Shown here: positions 13,496 through 22,039 of the stretch, in pieces
Position numbering within the stretch: position 1 is the first letter of the stretch
How the letters are laid out: every line of letters begins with the position of its first letter
Made by a program: the position numbers and the translations under genes
NCBI RefSeq assembly: GCF_033441515.1
Contig: NZ_JAWQJT010000001.1
Location: 1,178,001-1,242,000 of the forward strand
Direction: 5' to 3'
Source: Amycolatopsis solani
GTDB taxonomy: Bacteria; Actinomycetota; Actinomycetes; Mycobacteriales; Pseudonocardiaceae
DNA: 64,000 nucleotides
The notes under the pieces: model-generated
Databases searched by the model: none
Told to the model about the DNA's origin: nothing
Seen by the model: the letters and a program-made list of their open reading frames with translations, nothing else

Positions 13496-14611
13496 GTGCT
13501 CGATTTCATCTACTACCCCGTGTCCTTCATCCTCTGGTGTTGGCACAAGGTCTTCGGGTTCGTCTTCGGCGAATCGACCGCGGTCGCCTGGATCCTCGGC
13601 ATCATCTTCCTGACGTTCACGGTCCGCGGCATCATGTTCAAGCCGTTCGTGAACCAGGTCCGGTCGATGAAGAAGATGCAGGACTTCGCGCCGGAGATGA
13701 AGAAGCTCCAGAAGAAGTACGCGAACGACCGGCAGCGCCAGGCGCAGGAGATGCAGAAGCTCCAGCGCGAGCACGGCGTCAACCCGCTCGGCAGCTGCCT
13801 GCCGATGCTGCTCCAGATCCCGGTCTTCATCGGCCTGAACCACGTCCTGCGCGCGTTCACCATGCCGCCCCCCGGCGGCGGTCCGAAGACCGAGAACTAC
13901 TTCTTCAGCCAGCACGACGTCGAGTCCTACGTCAACGCGAAGCTCTTCGGCGTCAACCTCGGTGAGGCCGTCTACAACGGTGTCGGCGTCGTCAGCGGCG
14001 GGGCCACGAACGTCGGCTTCCACTGGAGCGTGCTCCCGGTCGCGCTGCCCCTGATGATCGTCGCGTCGATCGCCACGCACTTGACCGCGCGCCACTCGGT
14101 GGCCCGCCAGAACGCCGCGTCGGCCACCCCGCAGACCGCGATCATGAACAAGCTGACGATGTACATCTTCCCGCTCGGTGTGCTCGTCTTCGGTGCGCTG
14201 TTCCCGCTCGGCCTCCTCTTCTACTGGCTGGCGAACAACGGCTGGACCCTGATGCAGCAGCGGCTCGTCTACACGAAGATCGACAAGGAAGAGGCGGCCC
14301 GCAAGGCGGAGGCCGCCGAGAAGCGCGCGACGCTCGGCCCGAAGCCGGGACAGAAGCCGGCCGCGCCGAAGGTCGGTCAGAAGCCGGTCCAGCAGAAGAA
14401 GAACCAGCCCGCCCAGGGCGGCGCCCAGAAGAAGGTCGCGAAGGCGGGTTCGGCCCACGGCTTCGCCCAGACGACTTCTGCGAGCGATTCCGCGAAGGCG
14501 GAGACGACGCCCACCGAGACCAACGGCCAGAACGGCTCGAAGGACAACGGCACCGGAGTGCCGGGCCTTCTCAAAGACTCGACCAGGAAGTCGGGCCGGA
14601 AGCGCCGCTGA
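13496..14611 (+). CDS. yidC: membrane protein insertase YidC/Oxa1
   Basis: 371 residues. Gram-positive-type YidC without the large periplasmic domain: first TM helix at residues 1-20, second around AVAWILGIIFLTFTVRGIM, a cytoplasmic coiled-coil hairpin (QVRSMKKMQDFAPEMKKLQ and following), then NPLGSCLPMLLQIPVFIGL and further helices. The cytoplasmic tail (from about 255) is Lys/Ala/Gln-rich and probably binds ribosomes. It inserts membrane proteins alone or with SecYEG. GTG start with GAGGAG upstream. Confidence 0.96.
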   Translation: MLDFIYYPVSFILWCWHKVFGFVFGESTAVAWILGIIFLTFTVRGIMFKPFVNQVRSMKKMQDFAPEMKKLQKKYANDRQRQAQEMQKLQREHGVNPLGSCLPMLLQIPVFIGLNHVLRAFTMPPPGGGPKTENYFFSQHDVESYVNAKLFGVNLGEAVYNGVGVVSGGATNVGFHWSVLPVALPLMIVASIATHLTARHSVARQNAASATPQTAIMNKLTMYIFPLGVLVFGALFPLGLLFYWLANNGWTLMQQRLVYTKIDKEEAARKAEAAEKRATLGPKPGQKPAAPKVGQKPVQQKKNQPAQGGAQKKVAKAGSAHGFAQTTSASDSAKAETTPTETNGQNGSKDNGTGVPGLLKDSTRKSGRKRR

Positions 14612-14638
14612 GGCGCGACCGGTTCGGAGAGGAGACTA

Positions 14639-15202
14639 ATGATGTCGGAGACGATCGAGACGATCGACGCCGATAAGGACGACGTGACCCCGGAGCCGGC
14701 GGCCGACGAGGCGGGCGAGCAGAAGGCGGGCGGCGGTGATGACGTCCTCGTCCAGGAGGGCGACATCGCAGGCGACTACCTCGAGCGGCTGCTCGATCTG
14801 CTCGACTACGACGGCGACATCGACTTGGACGTCGAAGCGGGCCGCGCGATCGTCAGCATCGACGGTGGCGAAGACCTCGAGAAGCTCGTCGGCCCCCGCG
14901 GCACGGTCCTCGAGGCGCTGCAGGAGCTGACCCGCCTGGCGGTCCAGCAGGAGACCGGCTCGCGCAGCCGGCTGATGCTGGACATCGCGGGCTGGCGCGC
15001 GGACCGCCGCGAGGAGCTCCGCGAGCTCGGCCGCTCGACGGCGGAGTCGGTCCTCCAGAGCGGCGAGCGGGTGCGGCTCCAGCCGATGAGCCCGTTCGAG
15101 CGCAAGGTGGTCCACGACGCGGTGGCGACGGTCGCCGGCGTCACCAGCGAGAGCGAGGGCGAAGACCCGAAGCGCCGCGTGGTGATCTTCCCGGAGTCCT
15201 GA
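14639..15202 (+). CDS. jag: KH-R3H RNA-binding protein Jag/KhpB
   Basis: 187 residues. An acidic N-terminal 40 residues are followed by a KH-like domain (YLERLLDLLDYDGDIDLDVE to VGPRGTVLEALQELTRLAV) and an R3H domain (RREELRELGRSTAESV ... LQPMSPFERKVVHDAVATV). It is the Rv3920c counterpart, next to yidC as usual. Jag/KhpB proteins bind RNA and affect envelope growth in firmicutes. Two adjacent ATG codons (14639, 14642) follow AGGAG. An intrinsic terminator follows at 15219. Confidence 0.94.
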   Translation: MMSETIETIDADKDDVTPEPAADEAGEQKAGGGDDVLVQEGDIAGDYLERLLDLLDYDGDIDLDVEAGRAIVSIDGGEDLEKLVGPRGTVLEALQELTRLAVQQETGSRSRLMLDIAGWRADRREELRELGRSTAESVLQSGERVRLQPMSPFERKVVHDAVATVAGVTSESEGEDPKRRVVIFPES

Positions 15203-15218
15203 GTTCGGTTCTTCCGAA

Positions 15219-15257
15219 GCGGCCCCACTTGACCAGGTCAGGTGGGGCCGCTTTTTT
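15219..15257 (+). terminator. intrinsic terminator after jag
   Basis: GCGGCCCCAC (15219-15228) pairs with GTGGGGCCGC (15242-15251); TGACC/GGTCA extends the stem inward to a very tight loop. Six T residues follow at once. This is the most canonical rho-independent terminator in the window and should end the rpmH-jag transcript. Confidence 0.92.
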
Positions 15258-15263
15258 GTATCC

Positions 15264-15749
15264 ATGCACCCCACGTCGCCGCGACGGCCCAGCAGCCGGG
15301 AGGCGTACGTCTGGGTGGTCGACGCGGCGCGGGCACCGGACTACTGGTTCCCGCGGCAGTGTCCCCGCGCGCTGGCGTGGGTGACGCCAGAGACGTCGAC
15401 GGCGGACCGCGAGCGGCTCGGGTCGCACCGGGTCAACGCGATCGAGTACGCCGGCTTCTCGGCGATGCGGTCGGTCCGGTTGTTCGCGTACCGGTTCGAG
15501 GCGGCATCGTTCCGGGTATTCGGTGAGCACGGGCACGCGATGGTGGCGACGACTCCGGTGGAGCCGGTCGGTCCGCCGGAACCGATGGGCGAGCTGCTCG
15601 CCCTCCACGAGCGGGCTGGGATAGAGCTGCGGGAGCTGCCGAACCTGTGGGAGTTCGTCGACGCGGTCGCATCGAGCACGCTCGGCTTCAGCGGGATCCG
15701 CCTGCGGAACGCGGCGCCGCGATGCTCGCGGAGCGAATTACACGGCTGA
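15264..15749 (+). CDS. DUF6886-like protein, possibly N-terminally short
   Basis: 161 residues. AYVWVVDAARAPDYWFPRQCPRALAWV matches the core of the DUF6886 family (a segment like VWAIDEEHAPLYWFPRDCPRV), and the C-terminus FSGIRLRNA also fits. Typical members begin with a LFHFSE-type strand, absent here: the ATG comes 7 bp after the jag T-tract. Either the start is truncated or the gene has lost its first strand. Function of the family is unknown. I recognise this by motif only. Confidence 0.6.
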   Translation: MHPTSPRRPSSREAYVWVVDAARAPDYWFPRQCPRALAWVTPETSTADRERLGSHRVNAIEYAGFSAMRSVRLFAYRFEAASFRVFGEHGHAMVATTPVEPVGPPEPMGELLALHERAGIELRELPNLWEFVDAVASSTLGFSGIRLRNAAPRCSRSELHG

Positions 15750-15750
15750 T

Positions 15751-15764
15751 GTTTCACGTGGAAC
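15751..15764. promoter_or_regulatory. parS: parS site (one mismatch)
   Basis: GTTTCACGTGGAAC, one change from the 14 bp palindromic consensus GTTTCACGTGAAAC, lying between the DUF6886 gene and rsmG and about 0.9 kb from parA. ParB binds such sites. Confidence 0.85.
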
Positions 15765-15858
15765 GGTCCCCCGTCGCTGCCAGGCGAGTGGAGTTGTCCA
15801 CATCTGCGGTCTGTCGGCTCGTTTTCGACTCGACATCAGGGACAATCGAACAAGCGCG

Positions 15859-15872
15859 GTTTCACGTGAAAC
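15859..15872. promoter_or_regulatory. parS: parS site (perfect)
   Basis: GTTTCACGTGAAAC, an exact 14 bp palindrome identical to the consensus parS, 23 bp before the rsmG start codon. It is the strongest of the three sites and might also touch expression of rsmG-parAB. Confidence 0.95.
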
Positions 15873-15894
15873 GCGCGGACGAGGAGTAGACGGA

Positions 15895-16578
15895 GTGAGC
15901 TTGGAGCAGGCCGCGGTGGCGGTGCGGGCCGCGGCGGAGCGAGTGTTCGGTGAGCACGTCGACCAAGCGGCCGGGTACGTCGAACTCCTGGAGCGCCACG
16001 GCGTCGAGCGCGGGCTGATCGGGCCGCGGGAAGTCGAGCGGCTGTGGGAGCGGCACGTCCTGAACTCGGCGGTCATCGGCGAGCAGATGCCCGAGGGTGC
16101 CCGGGTCGTGGACGTCGGGTCGGGCGCCGGGCTTCCGGGTGTACCGCTCGCGATCGCTCGACCGGACCTCGATATCGTCTTGCTTGAACCGATGGCTCGC
16201 CGGGTGGACTGGCTCGCCGAGGTAGCCGAGAAGCTGGAACTCCCGATCACCATCGTCCGTGGCCGCGCGGAGGAGCGGTCTGTGCGTGAGCAGCACGGTG
16301 GCGCCGACATCGTCACCGCTCGCGCGGTCGCCCCGCTCGCCCGGCTCGCGGACTGGTGTCTGCCGCTCGTTCGTTCCGACGGCTTCCTGGTGGCCCTCAA
16401 GGGTGCCAGCGCCGCGGAGGAGATCGATCGGGACGGAGCCGCCATCCGCAAGGCCGGTGGGGCCGATCCTCTGATCATCGAGTGCGGTGCCGCGGTACTA
16501 GAGGTCCCCAGCACGGTTGTGAAGATCCGCCGCCTACCGACAGGCGCCAAGCCGAAGGCGCGGAGCAGGAAGCGTTAA
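15895..16578 (+). CDS. rsmG: 16S rRNA (guanine527-N7)-methyltransferase RsmG
   Basis: 227 residues. The SAM motif I is VVDVGSGAGLPGVPLAIARP and motif II is LLEPMARRVDWL; upstream is LWERHVLNSAVI, a GidB signature. It methylates G527 in the 530 loop of 16S rRNA; loss gives low-level streptomycin resistance in many bacteria. The GTG start at 15895 gives SLEQAAVAVRAAAERVFGEH. The basic tail GAKPKARSRKR is usual in actinomycetes. It lies between parS sites, upstream of parAB. Confidence 0.95.
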   Translation: MSLEQAAVAVRAAAERVFGEHVDQAAGYVELLERHGVERGLIGPREVERLWERHVLNSAVIGEQMPEGARVVDVGSGAGLPGVPLAIARPDLDIVLLEPMARRVDWLAEVAEKLELPITIVRGRAEERSVREQHGGADIVTARAVAPLARLADWCLPLVRSDGFLVALKGASAAEEIDRDGAAIRKAGGADPLIIECGAAVLEVPSTVVKIRRLPTGAKPKARSRKR

Positions 16579-16589
16579 CGGGCCGCGAT

Positions 16590-16603
16590 GTTCCACGTGA
16601 AAC
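16590..16603. promoter_or_regulatory. parS: parS site (one mismatch)
   Basis: GTTCCACGTGAAAC, one change from consensus, located between the rsmG stop and the parA start. ParB binding here could silence or autoregulate parAB. Confidence 0.88.
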
Positions 16604-16655
16604 GACGCGACTCGACCACCGACCAGACTTCTACATGGAGGAGGTGTCGAGACCG

Positions 16656-17582
16656 GTGAATCCCCCGCCGTCCGACTCCACGGAGACCACCCCCGACGTG
16701 GGCTGGACCCCGATCGCCGAAGAAGCCGCCCGCGCCGCGCGTCTGCTGCACCCGGAGGAGGGGACGCTCCCCCGTCCCGGTCGCCGGCGTGTGATCACCG
16801 TGGCCAACCAGAAGGGCGGTGTCGGCAAGACCACGAGCACGGTCAACCTCGCCGCCGCGCTGGCCGTCCACGGGCTCAAGACGCTCGTCGTCGACCTCGA
16901 CCCGCAGGGCAACGCGAGCACCGCGCTCGACGTCGACCACCGGTCCGGGACGCCGTCCATCTACGAGGTGCTGATCGGTGAGGTGACGCTCGCCGAGGCC
17001 GCCCAGCCGACCGAGCAGTCGCCGAACCTCTTCTGCGTGCCCGCGACGATCGACCTCGCCGGTGCGGAGATCGAGCTCGTCTCGATGGCGTCCCGCGAGT
17101 CCCGGCTCAAGGAAGCGATCTCCTCGGAGATCCTCGACGAGATCGGCGTCGACTACGTCCTCATCGACTGCCCGCCGTCGCTCGGCCTCCTCACGGTCAA
17201 CGCGATGGTCGCCGCACAGGAGGTGCTCATCCCGATCCAGTGCGAGTACTACGCGCTCGAAGGTCTCGGGCAGCTGCTGAGCAACATCGAGCTCGTGCAG
17301 CAGCACCTCAACCGCGAGCTTCGCGTCTCGACGATCCTCCTCACCATGTACGACGGCCGGACCAAGCTGGCCGACCAGGTGACGAACGAGGTCCGCAACC
17401 ACTTCGGCGACACCGTGCTGAAGACGGTCATCCCCCGCAGCGTCAAGGTGTCGGAGGCGCCTGGGTACGGCCAGACCGTCCTCGCTTACGATCCCGGTTC
17501 GCGCGGTGCGATGAGCTACGTCGACGCGGCGAAGGAGATCGCCGAGCGCGGTGCACAGATGGAGAGGGGAAGTTCGACATGA
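16656..17582 (+). CDS. parA: chromosome partitioning ATPase ParA
   Basis: 308 residues from the GTG at 16656, chosen because GGAGGAGG lies 11 nt upstream; an in-frame ATG at 16635 has no such site. Deviant Walker A motif: [21 protein letters not shown]; Walker A' is [12 protein letters not shown]; Walker B is [12 protein letters not shown]. It forms an ATP-dependent dimer on the nucleoid and moves ParB-parS complexes. A short N-terminal extension of about 45 residues is Pro/Glu-rich. It overlaps parB by 4 nt. Confidence 0.96.
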   Translation: MNPPPSDSTETTPDVGWTPIAEEAARAARLLHPEEGTLPRPGRRRVITVANQKGGVGKTTSTVNLAAALAVHGLKTLVVDLDPQGNASTALDVDHRSGTPSIYEVLIGEVTLAEAAQPTEQSPNLFCVPATIDLAGAEIELVSMASRESRLKEAISSEILDEIGVDYVLIDCPPSLGLLTVNAMVAAQEVLIPIQCEYYALEGLGQLLSNIELVQQHLNRELRVSTILLTMYDGRTKLADQVTNEVRNHFGDTVLKTVIPRSVKVSEAPGYGQTVLAYDPGSRGAMSYVDAAKEIAERGAQMERGSST

Positions 17583-18574
17583 CCGAGCGCCGAGGAGGGC
17601 TGGGGCGCGGCCTCGCCGCCCTGATCCCGACCGGGCCCGCCACGGGCGGTCCGCTGCCCACCGGGGACCCGGCGGCGGACAAGAAGGCGGCTGACGACAA
17701 GGGCTGGTTCGCGGCCAACGGCGCGGCGAAGTCGCACAGCGGCGAGGTCGCCGGCGCCGTCTACCGCGAGATCCCGGTCGGCTCGGTCAAGCCCAACCCG
17801 AAGCAGCCGCGGCAGGTCTTCGACGAAGAAGCGCTTGCCGAACTCGAGCACTCGATCCGCGAGTTCGGGCTCATGCAGCCCATCGTGGTCCGCGAGCTCG
17901 GGAACGACGAGTACGAACTCGTCATGGGCGAGCGGCGCCTCCGTGCGTCGCAGCAAGCGGAACTCGAAGCGATCCCGGCGATCGTCCGGCAGACCGCCGA
18001 CGAGTCGATGCTGCGCGACGCGCTCCTGGAGAACATCCACCGCGTCCAGCTGAACCCGCTCGAAGAGGCGGCGGCGTACCAGCAGCTGCTCGACGAGTTC
18101 GCGGTCACCCACGAGGAGCTGGCGAGCCGGATCGGGCGCAGCCGCCCGGTCATCACCAACACGATCCGGCTCCTCAAGCTCCCCCTGCCGGTCCAGCGCC
18201 GGGTCGCCGCGGGCGTTCTGTCCGCCGGGCACGCGCGCGCGTTGCTGTCCCTGGAGGACGCCGACAGCCAGGAAGAGCTCGCTGCGCGGATCATCGCGGA
18301 AGGCATGTCGGTCCGGGCGACCGAGGAAGCCGTCACGCTGAAGAAGAGCGAGAAGCCGGCCAAGCCGAAGCCCGCGGTGCGCAAGCCGATCCAGGCGCCG
18401 GGTCTGCAGGAGCTCGCCAACCGCCTCTCGGACCGGTTCGACACCCGCGTGAAGGTCGACCTCGGCCGTCGCAAGGGCCGGATCACGCTCGAATTCGGCT
18501 CGGTCGACGACCTCGAACGCATCGTCGCGATCATCGATGCGAATGGGGCAAATCAGACACCGAAAACCGATTAG
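17579..18574 (+). CDS. parB: chromosome partitioning protein ParB
   Basis: 331 residues, starting [17 protein letters not shown], the conserved ParB N-terminus that contacts ParA. The CTP-binding domain has [21 protein letters not shown] and the GERR box [19 protein letters not shown]. The helix-turn-helix is in [25 protein letters not shown], followed by the C-terminal dimerisation domain. It binds parS and spreads as a CTP-dependent clamp. The ATG overlaps the parA stop (ATGA). Confidence 0.97.
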   Translation: MTERRGGLGRGLAALIPTGPATGGPLPTGDPAADKKAADDKGWFAANGAAKSHSGEVAGAVYREIPVGSVKPNPKQPRQVFDEEALAELEHSIREFGLMQPIVVRELGNDEYELVMGERRLRASQQAELEAIPAIVRQTADESMLRDALLENIHRVQLNPLEEAAAYQQLLDEFAVTHEELASRIGRSRPVITNTIRLLKLPLPVQRRVAAGVLSAGHARALLSLEDADSQEELAARIIAEGMSVRATEEAVTLKKSEKPAKPKPAVRKPIQAPGLQELANRLSDRFDTRVKVDLGRRKGRITLEFGSVDDLERIVAIIDANGANQTPKTD

Positions 18575-18659
18575 GGATCACCCCGGGGTGTTTCGTCACG
18601 GTGATGATTGCTCGACGCAGTCGCGGTAACCACACCGGGTGATGATCAACCGCGACACG

Positions 18660-18694
18660 AAAAAGGCCACCGCGGAGGTTCCGCAGTGGCCTTT
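18660..18694. terminator. bidirectional terminator between parB and ddl
   Basis: AAAGGCCAC (18662-18670) pairs with GTGGCCTTT (18686-18694); GCGG/CCGC continues the stem after one mismatch around a 5-nt loop. On the minus strand five T residues follow, favouring termination of the ddl transcript; on the plus strand it can stop parAB. Confidence 0.85.
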
Positions 18695-18707
18695 CGCGTG
18701 TCCGGGG

Positions 18708-19652
18708 TCAGCGGGAAATCGCGCGCGCGATCAGTTCGGCGAAGACCGCCCCCAGCGACTTGCCCGCGGCTTCGACCGCCATCGGCACCGTCGACGTCTC
18801 GGTGAGACCCGGCGACGGGTTCACCTCGAGGAAGTACACCGTGCCGTCCGCCGTGACGACCGCGTCGGTGCGGGAGATGTCTCGCAGCCCGAGCACGCGG
18901 TGCGCGGCGACCGCCAGTTCGGCCACCGCCTTGGCCGCGGCGTCGTCGAGCCGGGCCGGCGTGAAGAAGTCGGTCAGGCCGGCCGTGTAGCGGGCCGTGT
19001 AGTCGTACACGCCGCTCTCCGGGACGATCTCGACCGCCGGGAGGGCCTCGGGTCCGTCCTCGCCCTCGATGACCGTGACGGCCACCTCGACGCCGTCGAC
19101 GAACCGCTCGGCGAGAACGGTGTCGCCGTAGGCGAAGCAGCCGACCATCGCCGCCGGCAGTTCCGTAGCTTCGCGGACCACCTGGGTGCCGAGGGCCGAT
19201 CCGCCTTGGTCGGGCTTGAGGATGAGCGGGAGGCCGAGGCGCTCCACCATCGCGTCGAGCACCGCCTGGGCGCCGAGCTCGCGGAACGTGCTGTGCGGCA
19301 GCACCGCCCAGCCGGGCGTCACGAACCCGGCGTTCTGCAGCAGCGCCTTCGCGGTCGGCTTGTCCCACGCGCGGCGGCAGCCCTGGGAGCCGGTGCCGAC
19401 GAACGGCACCTCCAGCATCTCCAGCACCGTCTGCACCGAGCCGTTCTCGCCCTCGCCGCCGTGCAGCGCGACGACGACCGCGTCCGGGCGCTGCGTGCGC
19501 AGCCGCTCCAGCAGGCCCGCGTCGGTGTCCCACTCCTCGATGCCGAAGCCCTCGGACTTCAGCGCCGCGGAGAGCCGCCGCCCGGACCTCAGCGAGACGT
19601 CGCGCTCGTGCGAGAGACCGCCGGCGAGCACGGCAACGGTACGGTCGACCAC
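18708..19652 (-). CDS. D-alanine--D-alanine ligase family protein (ATP-grasp)
   Basis: 314 residues with a GTG start. The N-terminal segment TVAVLAGGLSHERDVSLRSGR, the central VVALHGGEGENGSVQTVLE and the C-terminal metal-binding YFLEVNPSPGLTETS are Ddl signatures; KPDQGGSALGTQVV matches the ATP-grasp lid. It would join two D-alanines for peptidoglycan. A second ddl normally sits elsewhere in actinomycetes, so this may be a paralogue with another substrate. It lies 24 bp after the aminotransferase gene in the same direction. Confidence 0.85.
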   Translation of the reverse strand: MVDRTVAVLAGGLSHERDVSLRSGRRLSAALKSEGFGIEEWDTDAGLLERLRTQRPDAVVVALHGGEGENGSVQTVLEMLEVPFVGTGSQGCRRAWDKPTAKALLQNAGFVTPGWAVLPHSTFRELGAQAVLDAMVERLGLPLILKPDQGGSALGTQVVREATELPAAMVGCFAYGDTVLAERFVDGVEVAVTVIEGEDGPEALPAVEIVPESGVYDYTARYTAGLTDFFTPARLDDAAAKAVAELAVAAHRVLGLRDISRTDAVVTADGTVYFLEVNPSPGLTETSTVPMAVEAAGKSLGAVFAELIARAISR

Positions 19653-19676
19653 CGTGGAAACTCCTTAGAAGAAGAA

Positions 19677-20996
19677 CTAAACCGTGTCGGGTGACGGGTT
19701 CTGCGGCCCCTGGATCTGGCGCGTGCCCACGCTACCGAAGGTGCGGGCCAGGTCCATTTCGGACTCCAGCACGGCGGCCAGCCGCCGCACGCCCTCGCGG
19801 ATCCGCTCCGGCGTCGGGTAGCAGTAGGACAGCCGCATCTGGCGGCTGCCGAAGCCGTCGGCGTAGAAGCCGGTGCCGGACGCGTACGCCACCCGGGCGG
19901 TCACCGCGCGCGGCAGCATCGCCTTGGTGTCGACGCCCTCCGGCACCGTCACCCAGACGTAGAACCCGCCGTCCGGCTTCGTCCACGAGCAGCCCGGCGG
20001 CAGGTACTGCTCCAGCGCGGACAGCATCGCGTCACGCCGTTCGCGGTAGTTCTCGCGGAACTTCTTGATCTGGCCCTTCCAGTCGTGCGTGGCCAGGTAG
20101 CGCGACACGATCATCTGGTTGAACGTCGGCGGGCACAGCGTGGCCGACTCCGCGGCCAGCACGAGCTTCTCGCGCACGGCGTGCGGCGCGAGCACCCAGC
20201 CGACGCGCAGGCCGGAGGCGAACGTCTTGGAGAACGAGCCGAGGTAGACGACGTTCTCGGGGTCGGTCGAGCGCAGCGCGGGGTAGATCTGGCCGTTGAA
20301 GCCGAGCAACCCGTACGGGTTGTCTTCGACGACGAGGACGTCGTGCTCGCGGCAGATCTCGAGGATCTCCGCGCGCCGCTCGACGGCCAGTGTCACGCCG
20401 GCGGGGTTGTGGAAGTTCGGGATCGTGTAGAGGAACTTGACCCGGCGGCCGGCCTTCTTCGTCCGGTCGAGCGCCTCCCGCAGCAACGAAGGCACCAGGC
20501 CCTGGTCGTCCATCGCCACGTGCACGACCTGCGCCTGGTACGCGGCGAAGGAGCCCAGCGCGCCGACGTACGAGGGGCCTTCGGCGATCACGACGTCACC
20601 CGGGTCGCAGAACAGCCGCGTGACCATGTCCAGGCCCATCTGGGAGCCGACGGTCACGACGACGTCGTCCGGGTGCGCCTTGATGCCCTCGAGGGCCATG
20701 ATTTCGCAGATCTGCTCGCGCAGCGCGGGAACGCCGTGCGCGGAGCCGTACTGCAGTGCCACCAGGCCGTCTTCGGCGATGATCTCGGCCACCTGTGCCG
20801 ACAGCGTGTCGAGCGGGAGCGCCGCCAGGTTCGGCATGCCGCCGGCCAGCGAAACCACCTCGGGCCGGCTGGCGACCGCGAAGAGCGCTCGGATCTCCGA
20901 AGCGGTCATCCCCGCGGTCCGGGCGGCGTACCGCTCGAGGTGGGGGTCGAGGTTCTGGCGGCCGCTGTGCGGCTTGCTGGGGCGGTTCTCGGTCAT
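19677..20996 (-). CDS. PLP-dependent class I/II aminotransferase (2-aminoadipate/MocR-like fold)
   Basis: 439 residues from MTENRPSKPHSGRQNLDPHLERYAAR; an ATG at 21053 would add 19 residues and cannot be excluded. Fold-type I aminotransferase: YGSAHGVPALREQIC, IPNFHNPAGVTL, VVEDNPYGLLGFNG and the PLP Schiff-base Lys in YLGSFSKTFASGLRVGW. It is closest in style to 2-aminoadipate/aromatic transaminases (LysN-like). There is no GntR domain, so not a MocR regulator. The substrate is not deducible. It is cotranscribed with the ddl-like gene. Confidence 0.85.
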   Translation of the reverse strand: MTENRPSKPHSGRQNLDPHLERYAARTAGMTASEIRALFAVASRPEVVSLAGGMPNLAALPLDTLSAQVAEIIAEDGLVALQYGSAHGVPALREQICEIMALEGIKAHPDDVVVTVGSQMGLDMVTRLFCDPGDVVIAEGPSYVGALGSFAAYQAQVVHVAMDDQGLVPSLLREALDRTKKAGRRVKFLYTIPNFHNPAGVTLAVERRAEILEICREHDVLVVEDNPYGLLGFNGQIYPALRSTDPENVVYLGSFSKTFASGLRVGWVLAPHAVREKLVLAAESATLCPPTFNQMIVSRYLATHDWKGQIKKFRENYRERRDAMLSALEQYLPPGCSWTKPDGGFYVWVTVPEGVDTKAMLPRAVTARVAYASGTGFYADGFGSRQMRLSYCYPTPERIREGVRRLAAVLESEMDLARTFGSVGTRQIQGPQNPSPDTV

Positions 20997-21185
20997 CGAC
21001 GATTCACCCGGGGCTCGGTTAACAGATCCCGTCGAGTGTAACCGTGCACCCATCCGGGACCCCTGGCCTTTCGGCGCTCGTCACATCGGCCTATCCTCGA
21101 CCATGGCTCCCGTGTCCGTGCTGTGGTTCCCGCGCGGCTTGACGGCCGGGCAGCCCGTCGGGAGCGCAGGTCAGGGAGGTCGCGG

Positions 21186-21830
21186 GTGTCGCGTCGCGTC
21201 GTGGGCGTCACACTGGACAACCTCGAGCACTTGCCGAAGAGCTGTCGCCGGTGTGTCTACTGGGAGCTCGCTCCCCACCTGAAGAACCAGGCGGAGGAGT
21301 TCGGCGCCACCGAGGTCGAGAAGGAAGCCTGGGTCTCGAGCGTGCTGCTCGAGTGGGGTTCCTGCGGCCGCATCGTCTACAGCGACACGCTGCCGGTCGG
21401 GTTCGTGCTGTACGCCCCGCCGAACGCCGTCCCGCGCGCGCTGGCCTTCCCGACGTCCCCGCCGAGCGCGGACGCCGTCCTCCTCACGGCCTTCCAGGTC
21501 CTCCCGGAGTTCCGCGGCGGCGGCCTCGGCCGGATGCTGGTCCAGGCGGTCGCCAAGGACCTGACCAAGCGCGGTGTCCGCGCGATCGAGGCGTTCGGCG
21601 ACGCCCGCCCCGACGAGACGGACCCGGACGGCGGGCACAGCTGCGTGCTGCCGGCCGCGTTCCTGCAGAGCGTCGGCTTCAAGACGGTCCGCCCGCACCC
21701 GAAGTGGCCGCGCCTGCGCCTGGAGCTGCGCTCGGCGATCACCTGGAAGGAAGACGTCGAGGCCGCGCTGGAGCGTCTCCTCGGCCAGGTGACGATCACC
21801 ACCGCCGAGCCGAGTCTCGGCCGCGCCTGA
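21186..21830 (+). CDS. GNAT-family acetyltransferase (Rv3916c position)
   Basis: 214 residues from GTG 21186 (SRRVVGVTLDNLEHLPKSCRRC), with GGGAGG 8 nt upstream; the open frame extends further but without a ribosome binding site. GNAT motif A is seen in LLTAFQVLPEFRGGGLGRMLVQAVAKDL (R/Q-x-x-G-x-G/A for acetyl-CoA). N-terminal CRRCVYWE carries a Cys pair, and another Cys is in GSCGR. The same gene lies between parB and cwlM in mycobacteria. Substrate unknown. Confidence 0.85.
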   Translation: MSRRVVGVTLDNLEHLPKSCRRCVYWELAPHLKNQAEEFGATEVEKEAWVSSVLLEWGSCGRIVYSDTLPVGFVLYAPPNAVPRALAFPTSPPSADAVLLTAFQVLPEFRGGGLGRMLVQAVAKDLTKRGVRAIEAFGDARPDETDPDGGHSCVLPAAFLQSVGFKTVRPHPKWPRLRLELRSAITWKEDVEAALERLLGQVTITTAEPSLGRA

Positions 21831-21837
21831 GCCACCC

Positions 21838-21851
21838 CGCAAACGTTTGCG
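21838..21851. repeat. palindrome CGCAAACGTTTGCG
   Basis: Perfect 14 bp palindrome 8 bp past the GNAT stop. The central GCAAACGTTTGC resembles LacI-family operators. The same 14-mer, extended to 20 bp, occurs inside cca at 35097-35116. Confidence 0.5.
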
Positions 21852-21885
21852 CCTGGGTTTCGTCACGTGCGAAACAGCGCTGTGC

Positions 21886-21947
21886 ACAGCTGTGGAAGAA
21901 GTGCCGAGTTATCCACAGAGCGCTGATAGGAGCGGTGGAAAAGCTGT
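21886..21947. promoter_or_regulatory. DnaA-box cluster between the GNAT gene and cwlM
   Basis: An exact TTATCCACA (21909-21917) is surrounded by CTGTGGAAG (near 21889) and CTGTGGAGA (near 21945) in a convergent intergenic stretch of 209 bp. It lies about 12 kb from oriC and looks like a DnaA titration or auxiliary site; binding untested. Confidence 0.5.
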
Positions 21948-21963
21948 GGAGAACTGCCCGTGA

Positions 21964-21994
21964 ACCTGGGGACGCAGCAGCTGCGTCCCCAGGT
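21964..21994. terminator. bidirectional terminator hairpin between GNAT and cwlM
   Basis: CCTGGGGACGCAG (21965-21977) and CTGCGTCCCCAGG (21981-21993) form a perfect 13 bp stem with a 3-nt loop, extended by A/T at 21964 and 21994. It sits between convergent genes and should end both transcripts. Confidence 0.85.
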
Positions 21995-22039
21995 GTGGTG
22001 GGACAGGTGAAGACGAACCGCTAGCGGTTGTGGTCGGGC

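Noticed and set aside
19677..20996. MocR-type transcription regulator
   Set aside because: Only the aminotransferase domain is present; no GntR helix-turn-helix at the N-terminus.
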